Below are positions 46,006-55,416 of a stretch of 64,000 bases of DNA, in pieces (positions within the stretch are counted from its first letter, which is position 1; each line of letters opens with the position of its first letter). The position numbers and the translations under genes were made by a program. This stretch comes from Corynebacterium sp. P4-C1 (GTDB taxonomy: Bacteria > Actinomycetota > Actinomycetes > Mycobacteriales > Mycobacteriaceae). The notes under the pieces were generated by a model. It saw nothing but the letters and a program-made list of their open reading frames with translations. It did not search any database and was not told the origin of the DNA. The stretch is from positions 186,001-250,000 of the forward strand of contig NZ_CP129966.1 of the NCBI RefSeq assembly GCF_030503595.1, written 5' to 3'.

Positions 46006-46962
46006 ATGACACGCAAAATGATTCTGGATCTGGACACCGGCATCGACGATGCCCTCGCTCTCGCCTACGCCCTCGGCTCCGAGGAAGTTGACCTGATCGG
46101 CGTGACCGGCACCTACGGCAATGTGCTCGTGGAAACCGGAGTGCGCAACACACTGGCCATCCTCGAGCTCTTCGGACGCACCGACATCCCGGTCTTCGCC
46201 GGCCCCGGCCACGCCAGCGCTAAAGACTCTTTCGAGGTCCTGGAGATCTCCGCGTTCATCCACGGCAAGAACGGCATCGGCGAGGCGCAGCTGCCGGAGC
46301 CGCAGCGCGCTGTCGAGACAAAGTCCGCGGTGGACTTCCTCGTCGAGTCCGTGGAGAAATACGGCGACGAGCTCGTCATCGTCCCCACCGGCCCGTCCAC
46401 CACCATCGCCGCCGCAACCAAGGTCAGCGAGACCTTCGCCGACAACGCCCACATCGTCATGATGGGCGGCGCGCTCACCGTCCCCGGCAACGTCTCCCCG
46501 TGGGCGGAGGCGAATGTCAACCAGGACCCGGAGGCGACCGACGCGATCTTCCGGCGCCTCAAGGACATCACCATGATCGGCCTGGATGTCACCCTGCAGA
46601 CGCTGCTCACGGTCGAGGAGACCGCCAAGTGGGAAGCGCTGGGCACCCCGGGCGGCGATTTCCTGGCTGCGGCCACGAACTACTACATCGACGCCTACAA
46701 GACAACAGCCCCGCACCTCGGCGGCTGCGGCCTCCACGACCCGCTCGCAGTCGGAGTCGCCATCGACCCGACGCTCGTGGACACGCTGGACATCAACCTC
46801 AAGGTCGACACCGAGGGTGAGACCCGCGGCCGCACCATCGGCGACGAGAACCGCCTCAACGACGAAGAGAAGACCGCCAAAGTGGCCGTCGGAGTGGACA
46901 AGCAGCGCTTCCTCGAGGAGTTCATGCGCCGCCTGACCGACCTCGCCGCCAAGAACGCGTAA
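46006..46962 (+). CDS. Inosine-uridine-type nucleoside hydrolase
   Basis: 318 residues. The calcium-binding DxDxxxDD motif is at Asp8, Asp10, Asp14, Asp15 (ILDLDTGIDDALAL); GVTGTYGN, VIVPTGPSTTIA and GGALTVPGNVSP-EAN also fit, and HDPLAV closes the active site. It hydrolyses ribonucleosides to base and ribose for salvage; base preference unknown. ATG at 46006, 8 nt after TAGTGT, so leaderless. Confidence 0.93.
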   Translation: MTRKMILDLDTGIDDALALAYALGSEEVDLIGVTGTYGNVLVETGVRNTLAILELFGRTDIPVFAGPGHASAKDSFEVLEISAFIHGKNGIGEAQLPEPQRAVETKSAVDFLVESVEKYGDELVIVPTGPSTTIAAATKVSETFADNAHIVMMGGALTVPGNVSPWAEANVNQDPEATDAIFRRLKDITMIGLDVTLQTLLTVEETAKWEALGTPGGDFLAAATNYYIDAYKTTAPHLGGCGLHDPLAVGVAIDPTLVDTLDINLKVDTEGETRGRTIGDENRLNDEEKTAKVAVGVDKQRFLEEFMRRLTDLAAKNA

Positions 46963-47002
46963 CCCAGGCCGCCGTAATTAACAGTTGCGGCGCCAGGTGA
47001 GC

Positions 47003-47008
47003 TAGCAT
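47003..47008 (+). promoter_or_regulatory. rpsO promoter -10 (TAGCAT)
   Basis: TAGCAT; transcript would start near 47015 and carry a leader of about 136 nt. A short GTAAC/GTTAC hairpin (47019-47035) opens the leader. Confidence 0.5.
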
Positions 47009-47068
47009 GACTTTCTCGGTAACGGCACCGGTTACGGGCGCCCATGCGCTCAACCGTGGAGGACTGTG

Positions 47069-47126
47069 GTTCGCAGCAGTCGCCCGCACCGCTTCCAGTC
47101 TTCTGGAAGATCCGCAGAATGCGAAC
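47069..47126 (+). promoter_or_regulatory. Structured rpsO leader, candidate S15-binding RNA
   Basis: An outer stem GTTCGCA (47069-47075) / TGCGAAC (47120-47126) encloses the hairpin CTTCCAG TCTT CTGGAAG (47092-47109), 24 nt before the ATG. Autoregulation by S15 is inferred from other bacteria. Confidence 0.45.
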
Positions 47127-47150
47127 TGAAATAAACAAGGAGATTGAATC

Positions 47151-47420
47151 ATGGCTCTGTCCACCGAGAAGAAGGCCGAGATCCTCAAGGAGTACGGTCT
47201 GCACGAGACCGACACCGGCTCCCCGGAGGCCCAGGTTGCCCTCCTCACCGAGCGCATCAACAACCTGACCGAGCACCTCAAGGACCACAAGCACGACCAC
47301 CACTCCCGTCGTGGCCTGCTGCTGCTCGTCGGCCGTCGTCGCGGTCTGCTGAAGTACCTGCGAGAGAACAACGTTGAGCGTTACCGTGAGCTCATCGCCC
47401 GCCTGGGTCTGCGTCGATAA
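47151..47420 (+). CDS. rpsO: 30S ribosomal protein S15
   Basis: 89 residues, the standard length; binds the 16S central domain. Sequence is classic: [63 protein letters not shown] precedes the ATG. The stop codon TAA is part of an 11-mer copy. pnp lies three genes downstream rather than adjacent, as it is in many bacteria. Confidence 0.98.
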   Translation: MALSTEKKAEILKEYGLHETDTGSPEAQVALLTERINNLTEHLKDHKHDHHSRRGLLLLVGRRRGLLKYLRENNVERYRELIARLGLRR

Positions 47421-47439
47421 GCTACGGCGCTTTTCGACG
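47412..47439. repeat. GCTTATCGACG copy 14 paired with an inverted near-copy
   Basis: Minus-strand copy at 47412-47422 spans the rpsO stop. GCTTTTCGACG at 47429-47439 is its inverted partner with one mismatch, giving an 11-bp hairpin with a 6-nt loop just before the terminator. Confidence 0.8.
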
Positions 47440-47470
47440 GCCACCGGTGCTCTCCGGTGGCCGTTTTTTC
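47439..47470 (+). terminator. rpsO terminator
   Basis: GGCCACCGG (47439-47447), loop TGCTCT, CCGGTGGCC (47454-47462), then GTTTTTT. Confidence 0.92.
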
Positions 47471-47538
47471 ATGCCTTTTTCTTAAATCTCGGTGAATCAT
47501 GGGCGACACGTGTTGTTCATGTGCGCAGGTCAGGGTGA

Positions 47539-47544
47539 TACTTT
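47539..47544 (+). promoter_or_regulatory. Candidate pit promoter -10 (TACTTT)
   Basis: TACTTT about 75 nt before the pit ATG; an ACACGTGT palindrome lies about 30 bp upstream. Nothing else is seen in the rpsO-pit gap. Confidence 0.35.
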
Positions 47545-47615
47545 GTCTAGGGAAAGCGCTTTGTGGCCCGCATTTGGGTTAGCGCGGCAGTGGGTGGAGG
47601 AGGATACTCACGAGC

Positions 47616-48986
47616 ATGACAACCGAGCTGATCCTGCTGCTGATCATCATTGTTACCGCCCTAGCATTCGACTTCACCAACGGTTTCCACGACACCGCGA
47701 ACGCCATGGCGACATCGATCGCGACTGGCGCCCTGAGGCCCAAGACGGCCGTGATCCTCGCTGGCTGCCTGAACTTCGTGGGTGCCTTCATCTCCGTGGA
47801 GGTGGCGAAGACGGTGGCCAAGGGCATCGTCAAACTCGATGAATTCGATTTGAGCGACAATGCCCAAGCCGACACATTGCTGTTGATTGTGCTGTGTGGT
47901 TTGATCGGCGGCATTCTCTGGAATTTGTTCACCTGGTTGTTCGGCATTCCGTCCTCGTCCTCGCACTCCCTGTTCGGCGGCCTCATCGGTGCCGCGATCG
48001 GCGCGATGGGCTTCGGCGGTGTTCTGTGGAACGGCGTGCTGGACAAGATCATCGTTCCGGCGCTCGCCGCCCCAGTTGTGGCGGCGCTTGTCGCCGCGTG
48101 CGGCACGGCAGGTGTGTACTTTTTCACCTCCCAGCTGCGCGAGAAGGAGCGCGACAACTACTTCCGTTGGGGCCAGATCGGCTCCGCATCGCTGGTGGCT
48201 CTCGCCCACGGCACCTCGGACGCCCAGAAGACGATGGGCGTGATCTTCCTAGCTCTGGTGGCCACCGGCCACCTCGAGGACTCCGCAGATATGCCGCTGT
48301 GGGTGACCCTCGCCTGCGCCACCGCGATTGCGTTGGGCACCTACTCGGGCGGCTGGCGCGTGATCCGCACCCTGGGCAAGGGGCTCGTGGAGATCTCTTC
48401 GCCGCAGGGCATGGCCGCGGAGACCGCGTCCGCCGTGATTATCCTGTCGTCTTCCCACCTGGGCATGGCGCTGTCGACCACCCACGTCGCAACTGGCTCG
48501 ATCCTGGGCACCGGCATCGGCAAGAAGGGCGCTGAGGTCCGCTGGAACGTCGCAGGACGTATGGCGATCGCCTGGGTCACCACATTGCCGATCGCCGCAT
48601 TCGTGGCGGGCGTACTCTTCTGGATTTCCGAGCAGCTCTCCAACGCCACGGGCCCGCTCGGGGGCGCAATCTTCTCCATCGTTGTCCTCGCGGCCCTCGT
48701 CTTGTACATGCTGCACCGCGCTCACCAGAACCCGATCCACTCCGACAACGTCAATGACGACTGGGACGACGACGGCACGCCTGACACCGAAGCCGATGCC
48801 AAGGCAGCGGACGAGGCCAACCGCGAGAAGGTCGGCGCCGGCGCACCGGCGCCCCGCCGCGACTCCGGCGAACCCGCGGACTTCGTGGACACCAGCCGCG
48901 GCGGCTGGGCCACCGGAGAGAACCTGTCGGGGGAGACGGGCGGATCGTCCGTCGCCGGCTCCGACGGAAACACACCGCGCCACTAG
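47616..48986 (+). CDS. pit: PiT-family inorganic phosphate transporter
   Basis: 456 residues, low-affinity metal-phosphate/proton symporter. Both PiT signatures appear: N-terminal AFDFTNGFHDTANAMATSIATGAL and internal LAHGTSDAQKTMGVI; GIPSSSSHSLFGGLIGAA and the second-half STTHVATGSILGTG complete the inverted repeats. The last 75 residues form a charged cytoplasmic tail. ATG behind GGAGGAGG. It is probably co-transcribed with the small membrane protein 48 nt downstream. Confidence 0.95.
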   Translation: MTTELILLLIIIVTALAFDFTNGFHDTANAMATSIATGALRPKTAVILAGCLNFVGAFISVEVAKTVAKGIVKLDEFDLSDNAQADTLLLIVLCGLIGGILWNLFTWLFGIPSSSSHSLFGGLIGAAIGAMGFGGVLWNGVLDKIIVPALAAPVVAALVAACGTAGVYFFTSQLREKERDNYFRWGQIGSASLVALAHGTSDAQKTMGVIFLALVATGHLEDSADMPLWVTLACATAIALGTYSGGWRVIRTLGKGLVEISSPQGMAAETASAVIILSSSHLGMALSTTHVATGSILGTGIGKKGAEVRWNVAGRMAIAWVTTLPIAAFVAGVLFWISEQLSNATGPLGGAIFSIVVLAALVLYMLHRAHQNPIHSDNVNDDWDDDGTPDTEADAKAADEANREKVGAGAPAPRRDSGEPADFVDTSRGGWATGENLSGETGGSSVAGSDGNTPRH

Positions 48987-49034
48987 GCGGCTGCCACTGT
49001 TAACAAGTAACGAGAGACATCAAAGGAATACGAC

Positions 49035-49301
49035 ATGGAACTGCTTCAATCCCTCTTCCAGGTCACGCTCGGTGGCCTGATCCTCGGAGCCGGTTTGCCG
49101 ATCCTCTTCGCGCTCGGTGTGCGCTTCGCGGTGCCCCACAAGGACTCCTCGGACGGCAGCTCGCCGAACAAGGTCGTGGCTTGGATCTTCTTCGGCATCA
49201 TCATCGTCGCCCTCATCGTGGGCATTCTCTGGATCGCCCAGGGGCGCATCTCCAGCACCTTCGGCATCGATCTCTTCGGCACCGGCGGCAAGGGCGTGTA
49301 G
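49035..49301 (+). CDS. Small membrane protein downstream of pit
   Basis: 88 residues, family not recognised. Two transmembrane helices (about 10-31 and 47-68) linked by a polar loop (VPHKDSSDGSSPN). AAAGGAA precedes the ATG. A small protein of this kind after pit is seen in other corynebacteria, so a role as transporter accessory is a fair guess only. Confidence 0.75.
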   Translation: MELLQSLFQVTLGGLILGAGLPILFALGVRFAVPHKDSSDGSSPNKVVAWIFFGIIIVALIVGILWIAQGRISSTFGIDLFGTGGKGV

Positions 49302-49332
49302 ACCGCCTGCGCGGATCTGAAAACAACACGAT

Positions 49333-49361
49333 TATGAACCAAAGGTGAACTCAAGGTAAAC
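49333..49361 (-). promoter_or_regulatory. PHO-box-like triple repeat
   Basis: On the minus strand GTTTACC, GTTCACC and GTTCATA start exactly 11 nt apart (plus-strand 49355-49361, 49344-49350, 49333-49339). This matches the 11-nt GTTCACC direct-repeat unit of Streptomyces PHO boxes. TAAACT (49357-49362), the likely -10 of the next gene, overlaps it. Confidence 0.45.
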
Positions 49362-49408
49362 TGGCTCCTCATTGATTGCGGACGAACGATTCGCACGAAA
49401 GGAGCACC

Positions 49409-49666
49409 ATGAAGTTCACCAACATGTTCAAGCATCCCGTCGATGCCACTGCGCTCGGAGTACTGGCACCGGCTGACAGTCGCGTCCTCACCGGTGGTGG
49501 CATCGGCGCTCCGGACGTCGTCGCCCACCTGATCGACTCGGGGCAGACTCCCGCGACCGCGGCAGCGGCGATGGAAGCATTCACCGACGTGATGCGCTAC
49601 GCCCCGAGTGTCGGCGAGCTCGACAGCGTGATGCAGGAACTCGAGTCCGTCGGACTCGCCGCGTAG
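49409..49666 (+). CDS. Small hypothetical protein
   Basis: 85 residues, not recognised. No signal peptide or membrane segment; Ala-rich, with PVDATALGVLAPADSRVLTGGG near the N-terminus and an acidic C-terminal helix (VGELDSVMQELESVGL). AAAGGAG lies just before the ATG and a strong terminator follows, so it is a stand-alone gene. The PHO-box-like repeat overlaps its putative promoter. Confidence 0.65.
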   Translation: MKFTNMFKHPVDATALGVLAPADSRVLTGGGIGAPDVVAHLIDSGQTPATAAAAMEAFTDVMRYAPSVGELDSVMQELESVGLAA

Positions 49667-49674
49667 CCGGGCAA

Positions 49675-49712
49675 TGCCCAGTTCATCCCCACGGATGAAC
49701 TGGGCATTTTTC
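49675..49712 (+). terminator. Terminator after the small hypothetical gene
   Basis: 13-bp perfect stem TGCCCAGTTCATC / GATGAACTGGGCA, 6-nt loop, then TTTTTCT. Confidence 0.93.
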
Positions 49713-49724
49713 TATGCCTGCTGG

Positions 49725-49730
49725 TAGCAT
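49725..49730 (+). promoter_or_regulatory. pnp promoter -10 (TAGCAT)
   Basis: TAGCAT about 80 nt before the pnp TTG start and just after the preceding terminator. Confidence 0.5.
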
Positions 49731-49810
49731 GCCTGGTTGTTGCACCTAGAAACCATCGACGGCGGCACCGATGATCGCCACTTTGAACGAGAACCCCAGA
49801 AAGGGATCTG

Positions 49811-52102
49811 TTGAGCAAGAACCAACCCCACACCCCGGACAATTCCGTCGAATTCAATATTGACGAAGATTTCGGCATCACCGACGCAGTTGCCGTGCTG
49901 GACAACGGCGACTTCGGCGAGCGCACCGTCCGGTTCGAGACCGGTCAGCTCGCTCGCCAGGCCGACGGCGCGGTGACCACCTACCTCGACGATGAGACCA
50001 TGCTGCTGGCCACGACGACCGCGTCGAATCAGCCGCGCGAAGGCTTCGACTTCTTCCCGCTCACGGTCGACGTCGAGGAGCGCATGTATGCCGCCGGCAA
50101 GATCCCTGGCTCGTTCTTCCGCCGCGAGGGCCGTCCGTCCACACAAGCGATCCTGGCGTGTCGCCTCATCGACCGGCCGCTGCGCCCGACCTTCGTGAAG
50201 GGTCTGCGCAACGAGGTCCAGGTCGTCATCACCGTGATGAGCTGGGACCCGGAGGAGTACTACGACGTCGTGGCCATCAACGGCGCCTCCGCGGCCACGC
50301 AACTGTCGGGCCTGCCGGTTTCCGGCGCTGTCGGCGGCGTGCGCATGGCGCTCATCGCCGACGAGGACCACCCGGACGGCCAGTGGGTCGCATTCCCGAA
50401 CCACGAGCAGCACGAGCAGGCCGTCTTCGAGATGGTGGTCGCCGGCCGCATCGTGGAGAAGAAGCAGGGCCGCAAGAAGGTCGAGGACGTCGCGATCATG
50501 ATGGTCGAGGCGGGCGCAGGCGTGAACGTCGTCAAGCTTGTCGAGGATGGTGCGCCGGTCCCGACCGAGTCCACGGTCGCTGAAGGCCTTGAAGCCGCGA
50601 AGCCGTTCATCAAGACGCTGTGCGAGGCCCAGAATGGCCTTGCCGAGCGGACCGCCAAGGAAACCCAGGAGTTCCCGCTCTTCCCGTCGTACAGCGACGA
50701 GATCTTCGACGCCGTGGAGAAGAAGGCGTCCAAGAAGCTGTCCACGCTGCTCACCATCAAAGGCAAGGCCGAGCGCGACGACGCTACCAACGCCTACATG
50801 GAGGAGATCGAGGCGGACCTGCTTGACTCCCTGCCGGTGGAGGACGACGAGGACGCGTCCAAGGAGATCCGCGCCGCGTACAACGCGGTGATGAAGCAGA
50901 TCGTGCGCACCAAGATCCTCACCGAGGGCTTCCGTATCGACGGCCGCGGGGTCACCGACATTCGCGACCTCGGCGTCGAGGTCGAACTGGTTCCGCGCGC
51001 CCACGGCTCCTCCCTGTTCGAGCGCGGCGAGACCCAGATTCTCGGCGTGACCACCCTGGACATGCTGAAGATGGAGCAGCAGCTGGACTCCCTCCACCCG
51101 GAGACCTCCAAGCACTACATCCACCACTACAACTTCCCGCCGTACTCCACGGGTGAGACAGGCCGCGTCGGTTCCCCGAAGCGCCGCGAGATCGGCCACG
51201 GTGCGCTTGCGGAGCGCGCCCTTTTGCCGGTGATCCCGTCCAAGGAGGACTTCCCGTACACGATCCGTCAGGTCTCCGAGGCGCTCGGCTCCAATGGCTC
51301 GACCTCGATGGGCTCCGTGTGCGCCTCGACTCTGTCGCTGTACAACGCTGGTGTTCCGCTCGCGGCGCCGGTCGCCGGCATCGCCATGGGACTGGTCTCC
51401 GGTGAGGTCGACGGCGAGACCAAGTACGTCGCCCTGACCGACATCCTCGGTGCTGAGGATGCGTTCGGCGACATGGACTTCAAGGTCGCCGGCACGTCCG
51501 AGTTCATTACCGCGCTGCAGTTGGACACCAAGCTCGACGGCATCCCGTCTGACGTCCTGGCTAATGCCCTTACGCAGGCGAAGGACGCCCGCGCCACGAT
51601 CCTGGACACCATGGCAGAGGTCATCGAGGGGCCGGACGAGATGAACCCGCTCGCCCCGAAGATCACCACCGTCCACGTCCCGGTATCCAAGATCGGCGAG
51701 GTCATCGGCCCGAAGGGCAAGACCATCAACCAGATCACCGAAGAGACCGGCGCGGACATCTCCATCGAGGACGACGGCACCATTTACGTCGCCGCCGCCA
51801 CGGGCGAAGGTGCAGATGCGGCGATCGAGAAGATCAACGCCATCGCCAACCCGCAGCAGCCGAAGGTCGGGGAGCGCTACTTGGGCACCGTGGTCAAGAC
51901 CGTCGCCTTCGGCGCGTTCGTCTCTTTGACTCCGGGCCGCGACGGCTTGGTGCACATCTCCAAGCTGGGCGGCAACAAGCGCATCGAGAATGTCGAGGAC
52001 GTTGTGAACGTCGGCGACAAGATCGAGGTCGAAATCGCCGACATCGACAACCGCGGCAAGATCTCGCTCGTCCCAGTCAACGAGGATGAGGACAACGAGT
52101 AA
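49811..52102 (+). CDS. pnp: Polyribonucleotide nucleotidyltransferase
   Basis: 763 residues. PNPase phosphorolyses RNA 3'-5' and in actinobacteria also adds tails. Two RNase-PH domains (about 40-190 and 375-590) flank an all-helical domain; the KH domain ([26 protein letters not shown], about 635-665) and S1 domain ([28 protein letters not shown]) close the chain. TTG start at 49811 with GAAAGGG upstream. The next gene starts inside its last 17 bp. Confidence 0.97.
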   Translation: MSKNQPHTPDNSVEFNIDEDFGITDAVAVLDNGDFGERTVRFETGQLARQADGAVTTYLDDETMLLATTTASNQPREGFDFFPLTVDVEERMYAAGKIPGSFFRREGRPSTQAILACRLIDRPLRPTFVKGLRNEVQVVITVMSWDPEEYYDVVAINGASAATQLSGLPVSGAVGGVRMALIADEDHPDGQWVAFPNHEQHEQAVFEMVVAGRIVEKKQGRKKVEDVAIMMVEAGAGVNVVKLVEDGAPVPTESTVAEGLEAAKPFIKTLCEAQNGLAERTAKETQEFPLFPSYSDEIFDAVEKKASKKLSTLLTIKGKAERDDATNAYMEEIEADLLDSLPVEDDEDASKEIRAAYNAVMKQIVRTKILTEGFRIDGRGVTDIRDLGVEVELVPRAHGSSLFERGETQILGVTTLDMLKMEQQLDSLHPETSKHYIHHYNFPPYSTGETGRVGSPKRREIGHGALAERALLPVIPSKEDFPYTIRQVSEALGSNGSTSMGSVCASTLSLYNAGVPLAAPVAGIAMGLVSGEVDGETKYVALTDILGAEDAFGDMDFKVAGTSEFITALQLDTKLDGIPSDVLANALTQAKDARATILDTMAEVIEGPDEMNPLAPKITTVHVPVSKIGEVIGPKGKTINQITEETGADISIEDDGTIYVAAATGEGADAAIEKINAIANPQQPKVGERYLGTVVKTVAFGAFVSLTPGRDGLVHISKLGGNKRIENVEDVVNVGDKIEVEIADIDNRGKISLVPVNEDEDNE

Positions 52103-53378
52103 CCGTTTCGTTCCGCAGGGGAGCACAGCTCTAAAAGACCCGCGTTCACGCTGGGATCCGCGGGTGTGGCACCGCAAGGTGTCGCGCCCGGTCTCGGTGT
52201 GGATGGGGGTTTTCATCCTTGTCGGGCTTGTGCACACACTGCTGCCTGAGCCGCGCTTGGTGCTCATCCACATCTTCACTCTGGGCATTCTCACCAACGC
52301 CATCATGGTGTGGTCCCAGAACCTCACGGAACGTTTCCTCCAGGCGAAGCTGCCGGACTCGGCGCGCCGGTACCAGTTGGCCCGCTCCCGTCTGCTCAAC
52401 ATCGGAGTCGCGGCTGTCCTCCTCGGGCACCTGTTCGGCGGCGAGGACTGGAACTGGATCATCACGGGCTGCGGTGCCGCGTTCGTGGTGGGTGCTGTTG
52501 GGTGGCATGCAGTGAGCGTCGGCAAGCAGGTCGCCGCTTCTGATCCCGCTAAGCGTTTCCGTCCCGTCGTGTGGGGGTACGTCGTCTGCAGCGGGAGCCT
52601 CGTTATCGGTGCCTGCTTCGGCGCGGCGCTGGCGATGGATCTGCGCAACGGATGGCAGCAGCGGGTTTTGCTGGCGCACCTATTGGCTAATATCGGCGGC
52701 TTCGTGGGATTCGCCGCGATGTCGTCGCTTGTTGTGCTGTTGCCCGCCATGTGGCGGATGAAAGCAGTGCTCGCGCACCAGCGTTCTGTGCTGTGCATCA
52801 TGGGTGCGGGCTTGCTCGTCGCCGCCGCGGGCGCACTGTCGGGCAGCGGTGTCGTCCTTGGCTCCGGTGTGATTGTCTACGCGGCGGCGTGGGCCTGGGC
52901 GCTCCAGACGTGGTGCGCGGGAGTCTTTTCTTCCGCCACGCGCGACCGCTTCACATATCCGGGCATGTCCGCCTTGCTCGCCGTCGTGTGGCTCGTCGCC
53001 GCGCTGGTGAGCTTCGGGACGTCTGCGTTGCTTATCGACGGCCCCCTCGATGCCCTCGTTCCTCCCACCCTTCCTCTCCTCGCCGGGTTCGCCGCGCAGC
53101 TTCTCATCGGGACGATGAGCTACCTGATGCCCACGACGATTGGCGGCGGTCCGGCCGCTACGCAGGCGGGACTGGCGGAACTCAACCGTGCCGGGATCTT
53201 CCGCGCGGCGGCATTCAATTGTGCAGTGCTCGGTTGGCTCTTCGCGCCGTCGTCGCTGGCGCGGATTGTGTGCAGCTTGATCGCGTGCGGGTGCCTGGTC
53301 GCGTTCCTTCCCCTCATGGTCCGCGCTGTGCGGGCGCAACGCCGGGTGATTGCGGCACAGTCCGGCGGACGGGTCTAG
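52086..53378 (+). CDS. Polytopic membrane protein, NnrS/Cu-nitrite-reductase-membrane-domain-like
   Basis: 430 residues with about 12 hydrophobic helices. Several helices carry His ([46 protein letters not shown]), as in NnrS-type heme/copper membrane proteins and in the membrane part fused to copper nitrite reductases of some actinobacteria. Here the cupredoxin is separate and lies 10 bp downstream on the other strand. The assignment rests on layout and His pattern; function uncertain. The start overlaps pnp by 17 nt, so it is expressed with pnp. Confidence 0.6.
   Translation: MRTTSNRFVPQGSTALKDPRSRWDPRVWHRKVSRPVSVWMGVFILVGLVHTLLPEPRLVLIHIFTLGILTNAIMVWSQNLTERFLQAKLPDSARRYQLARSRLLNIGVAAVLLGHLFGGEDWNWIITGCGAAFVVGAVGWHAVSVGKQVAASDPAKRFRPVVWGYVVCSGSLVIGACFGAALAMDLRNGWQQRVLLAHLLANIGGFVGFAAMSSLVVLLPAMWRMKAVLAHQRSVLCIMGAGLLVAAAGALSGSGVVLGSGVIVYAAAWAWALQTWCAGVFSSATRDRFTYPGMSALLAVVWLVAALVSFGTSALLIDGPLDALVPPTLPLLAGFAAQLLIGTMSYLMPTTIGGGPAATQAGLAELNRAGIFRAAAFNCAVLGWLFAPSSLARIVCSLIACGCLVAFLPLMVRAVRAQRRVIAAQSGGRV
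53030..53040 (+). repeat. GCTTATCGACG copy 15
   Basis: Exact copy in the NnrS-like gene (encodes LLIDG). Confidence 0.8.
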
Positions 53379-53388
53379 TGGGGATGTT

Positions 53389-53805
53389 CTAGCCGGTCAC
53401 CGTGACGTCGTAGACCATGCCGCGGGATTTATGCGACGCCATGGTGCACCAGCCCTGCGTGCTGCTGGTGAAGGTACCGAAGTCGTGAACGACCGTCTTT
53501 TTCGCTGGAATGATACCGGAGTATTCCGTGCCGATTTTCAGGTCGTGGCTGCGGTCGTCGTTGTTGGTGATCCTCAAAACAACCGGGGTGGAGGGGTCGA
53601 CCTCCACCTGCGCCGGTGAGAATTTCATGCCCGTGATGGTGATGTCCTGGATCACCGGGCCGGAAATATCGTTCGCCCCGCCGGAGCGGGCGTGCGCGAG
53701 GAGCGCATCTGCCGCCGAGGCTACGACGAGGAGGACGACCGCCACCCACGAGGCAGCGGTGCCGCGGGCGGTCGGTGCTCCAGGAGTGGAAGGCATCTCG
53801 GTCAT
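53389..53805 (-). CDS. Membrane-anchored cupredoxin
   Basis: 138 residues. One N-terminal transmembrane anchor (about 19-38), then a single cupredoxin domain outside the membrane. The type 1 copper ligands are all there: His87 (SHDLK), Cys120, His125 and Met130 (WCTMASHKSRGM). It should be an electron carrier or copper-binding protein; together with the facing NnrS-like membrane protein it suggests copper or nitrogen-oxide metabolism. ATG behind AGGGG, 14 nt after the AMIN-like lipoprotein gene, so the two form an operon. Confidence 0.85.
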   Translation of the reverse strand: MTEMPSTPGAPTARGTAASWVAVVLLVVASAADALLAHARSGGANDISGPVIQDITITGMKFSPAQVEVDPSTPVVLRITNNDDRSHDLKIGTEYSGIIPAKKTVVHDFGTFTSSTQGWCTMASHKSRGMVYDVTVTG

Positions 53806-53819
53806 CCCCTGGGCGCCGT

Positions 53820-54476
53820 CTATTTCTGGATGTCGACGACGAGGCGCGTCGGGTTCTCGAGGACGTACGCCTTGTACGGTCGCTTAGAGTCCAGGCCGAC
53901 CAGGTAGTGCGAGTCCGCCTCGAAGGTGCCGCCGTAGACGACGTCTGCGATATTTCCGGTGTTCAGACCGAGGTTCGTGTCGGAGGCGTATTTCGCGTCC
54001 GGGTCCATGTCCAGGGATGTGCCGTGGACAAAGAGCTCTAGTGCCGTGGCGCCGGGGAATTCCATGGGGAAGCCGGAGCCCTGCTCGCGCGGTTCGTTCG
54101 TGTACGCGGCGTTGTAGGTGGGAAGACCCTCGCCTTCGAATTCGAAAACAACGCGGTCGAAGCCGTCGTGGGAGCCGGCGCGGATGTCGGTGGTTCGCAG
54201 CTGTCCGCCGGGGCCGTGATCGCCGAGGGTGTCGGTCGGCTCGGTGCTGAAGCCGTCGGCGGCCGGCTGCTCCTCGACAGCGGCGGCCGCGCGGGTGTCG
54301 TTGCTTGTCGACGCTTCGGTCTTTTCCTGGGACTCAGTCGATGTGGCAGTGGTCGTCCCGCTGGAAGGCCCGTGCTCGGTCATCGCCGGCTCGTCGATGT
54401 CGCCGCCGGCGCAACTGGCCAGAGCGAAACCCGCGGCGACTGTGACAGCTGTTGCCTGAAGTGACTTGAGTTTCAT
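53820..54476 (-). CDS. AMIN-like domain lipoprotein
   Basis: 218 residues. Lipoprotein signal peptide with lipobox LASC, Cys22. A Thr/Ser/Glu-rich linker (about 25-75) precedes a beta-rich domain (RTTDIRAGSHDGFDRVVFEFEGEGLP to the C-terminal PTRLVVDIQK) typical of AMIN-like domains in corynebacterial lipoproteins, thought to bind cell-wall polymers. ATG at 54476 is 7 nt from TAGACT (54484-54489), leaderless. First gene of an operon with the cupredoxin. Confidence 0.8.
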   Translation of the reverse strand: MKLKSLQATAVTVAAGFALASCAGGDIDEPAMTEHGPSSGTTTATSTESQEKTEASTSNDTRAAAAVEEQPAADGFSTEPTDTLGDHGPGGQLRTTDIRAGSHDGFDRVVFEFEGEGLPTYNAAYTNEPREQGSGFPMEFPGATALELFVHGTSLDMDPDAKYASDTNLGLNTGNIADVVYGGTFEADSHYLVGLDSKRPYKAYVLENPTRLVVDIQK

Positions 54477-54602
54477 GTGTTCCAGTCTATCTGGGCAAAA
54501 GCGCCCGCGCGACCAGCGACAAGCCCGATGTGCAAGGGAGGGGAGCAGCCGCCAGCGTTGCGCACCCGCGGCGCTATGGTGGAGGACACGACAATCACTT
54601 CG

Positions 54603-55416
<814 letters not shown>

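Noticed and set aside
49712..52801. Minus-strand 1029-codon frame over pnp
   Set aside because: It is the antisense shadow of pnp in high-GC DNA: Arg/Leu/Asp-rich with no domain.
4164..53040. The 11-mer as FtsK-orienting (KOPS) sequence
   Set aside because: KOPS should be strongly biased to one strand along a replichore; here the ratio is 10 to 5, and copies cluster at gene ends. It cannot be excluded without the whole genome, but the window does not support it.
4164..53040. The 11-mer as ParB/parS or DnaA boxes
   Set aside because: It does not match the parS consensus (TGTTTCACGTGAAACA) or TTATCCACA, and it is spread over the whole window instead of clustering.
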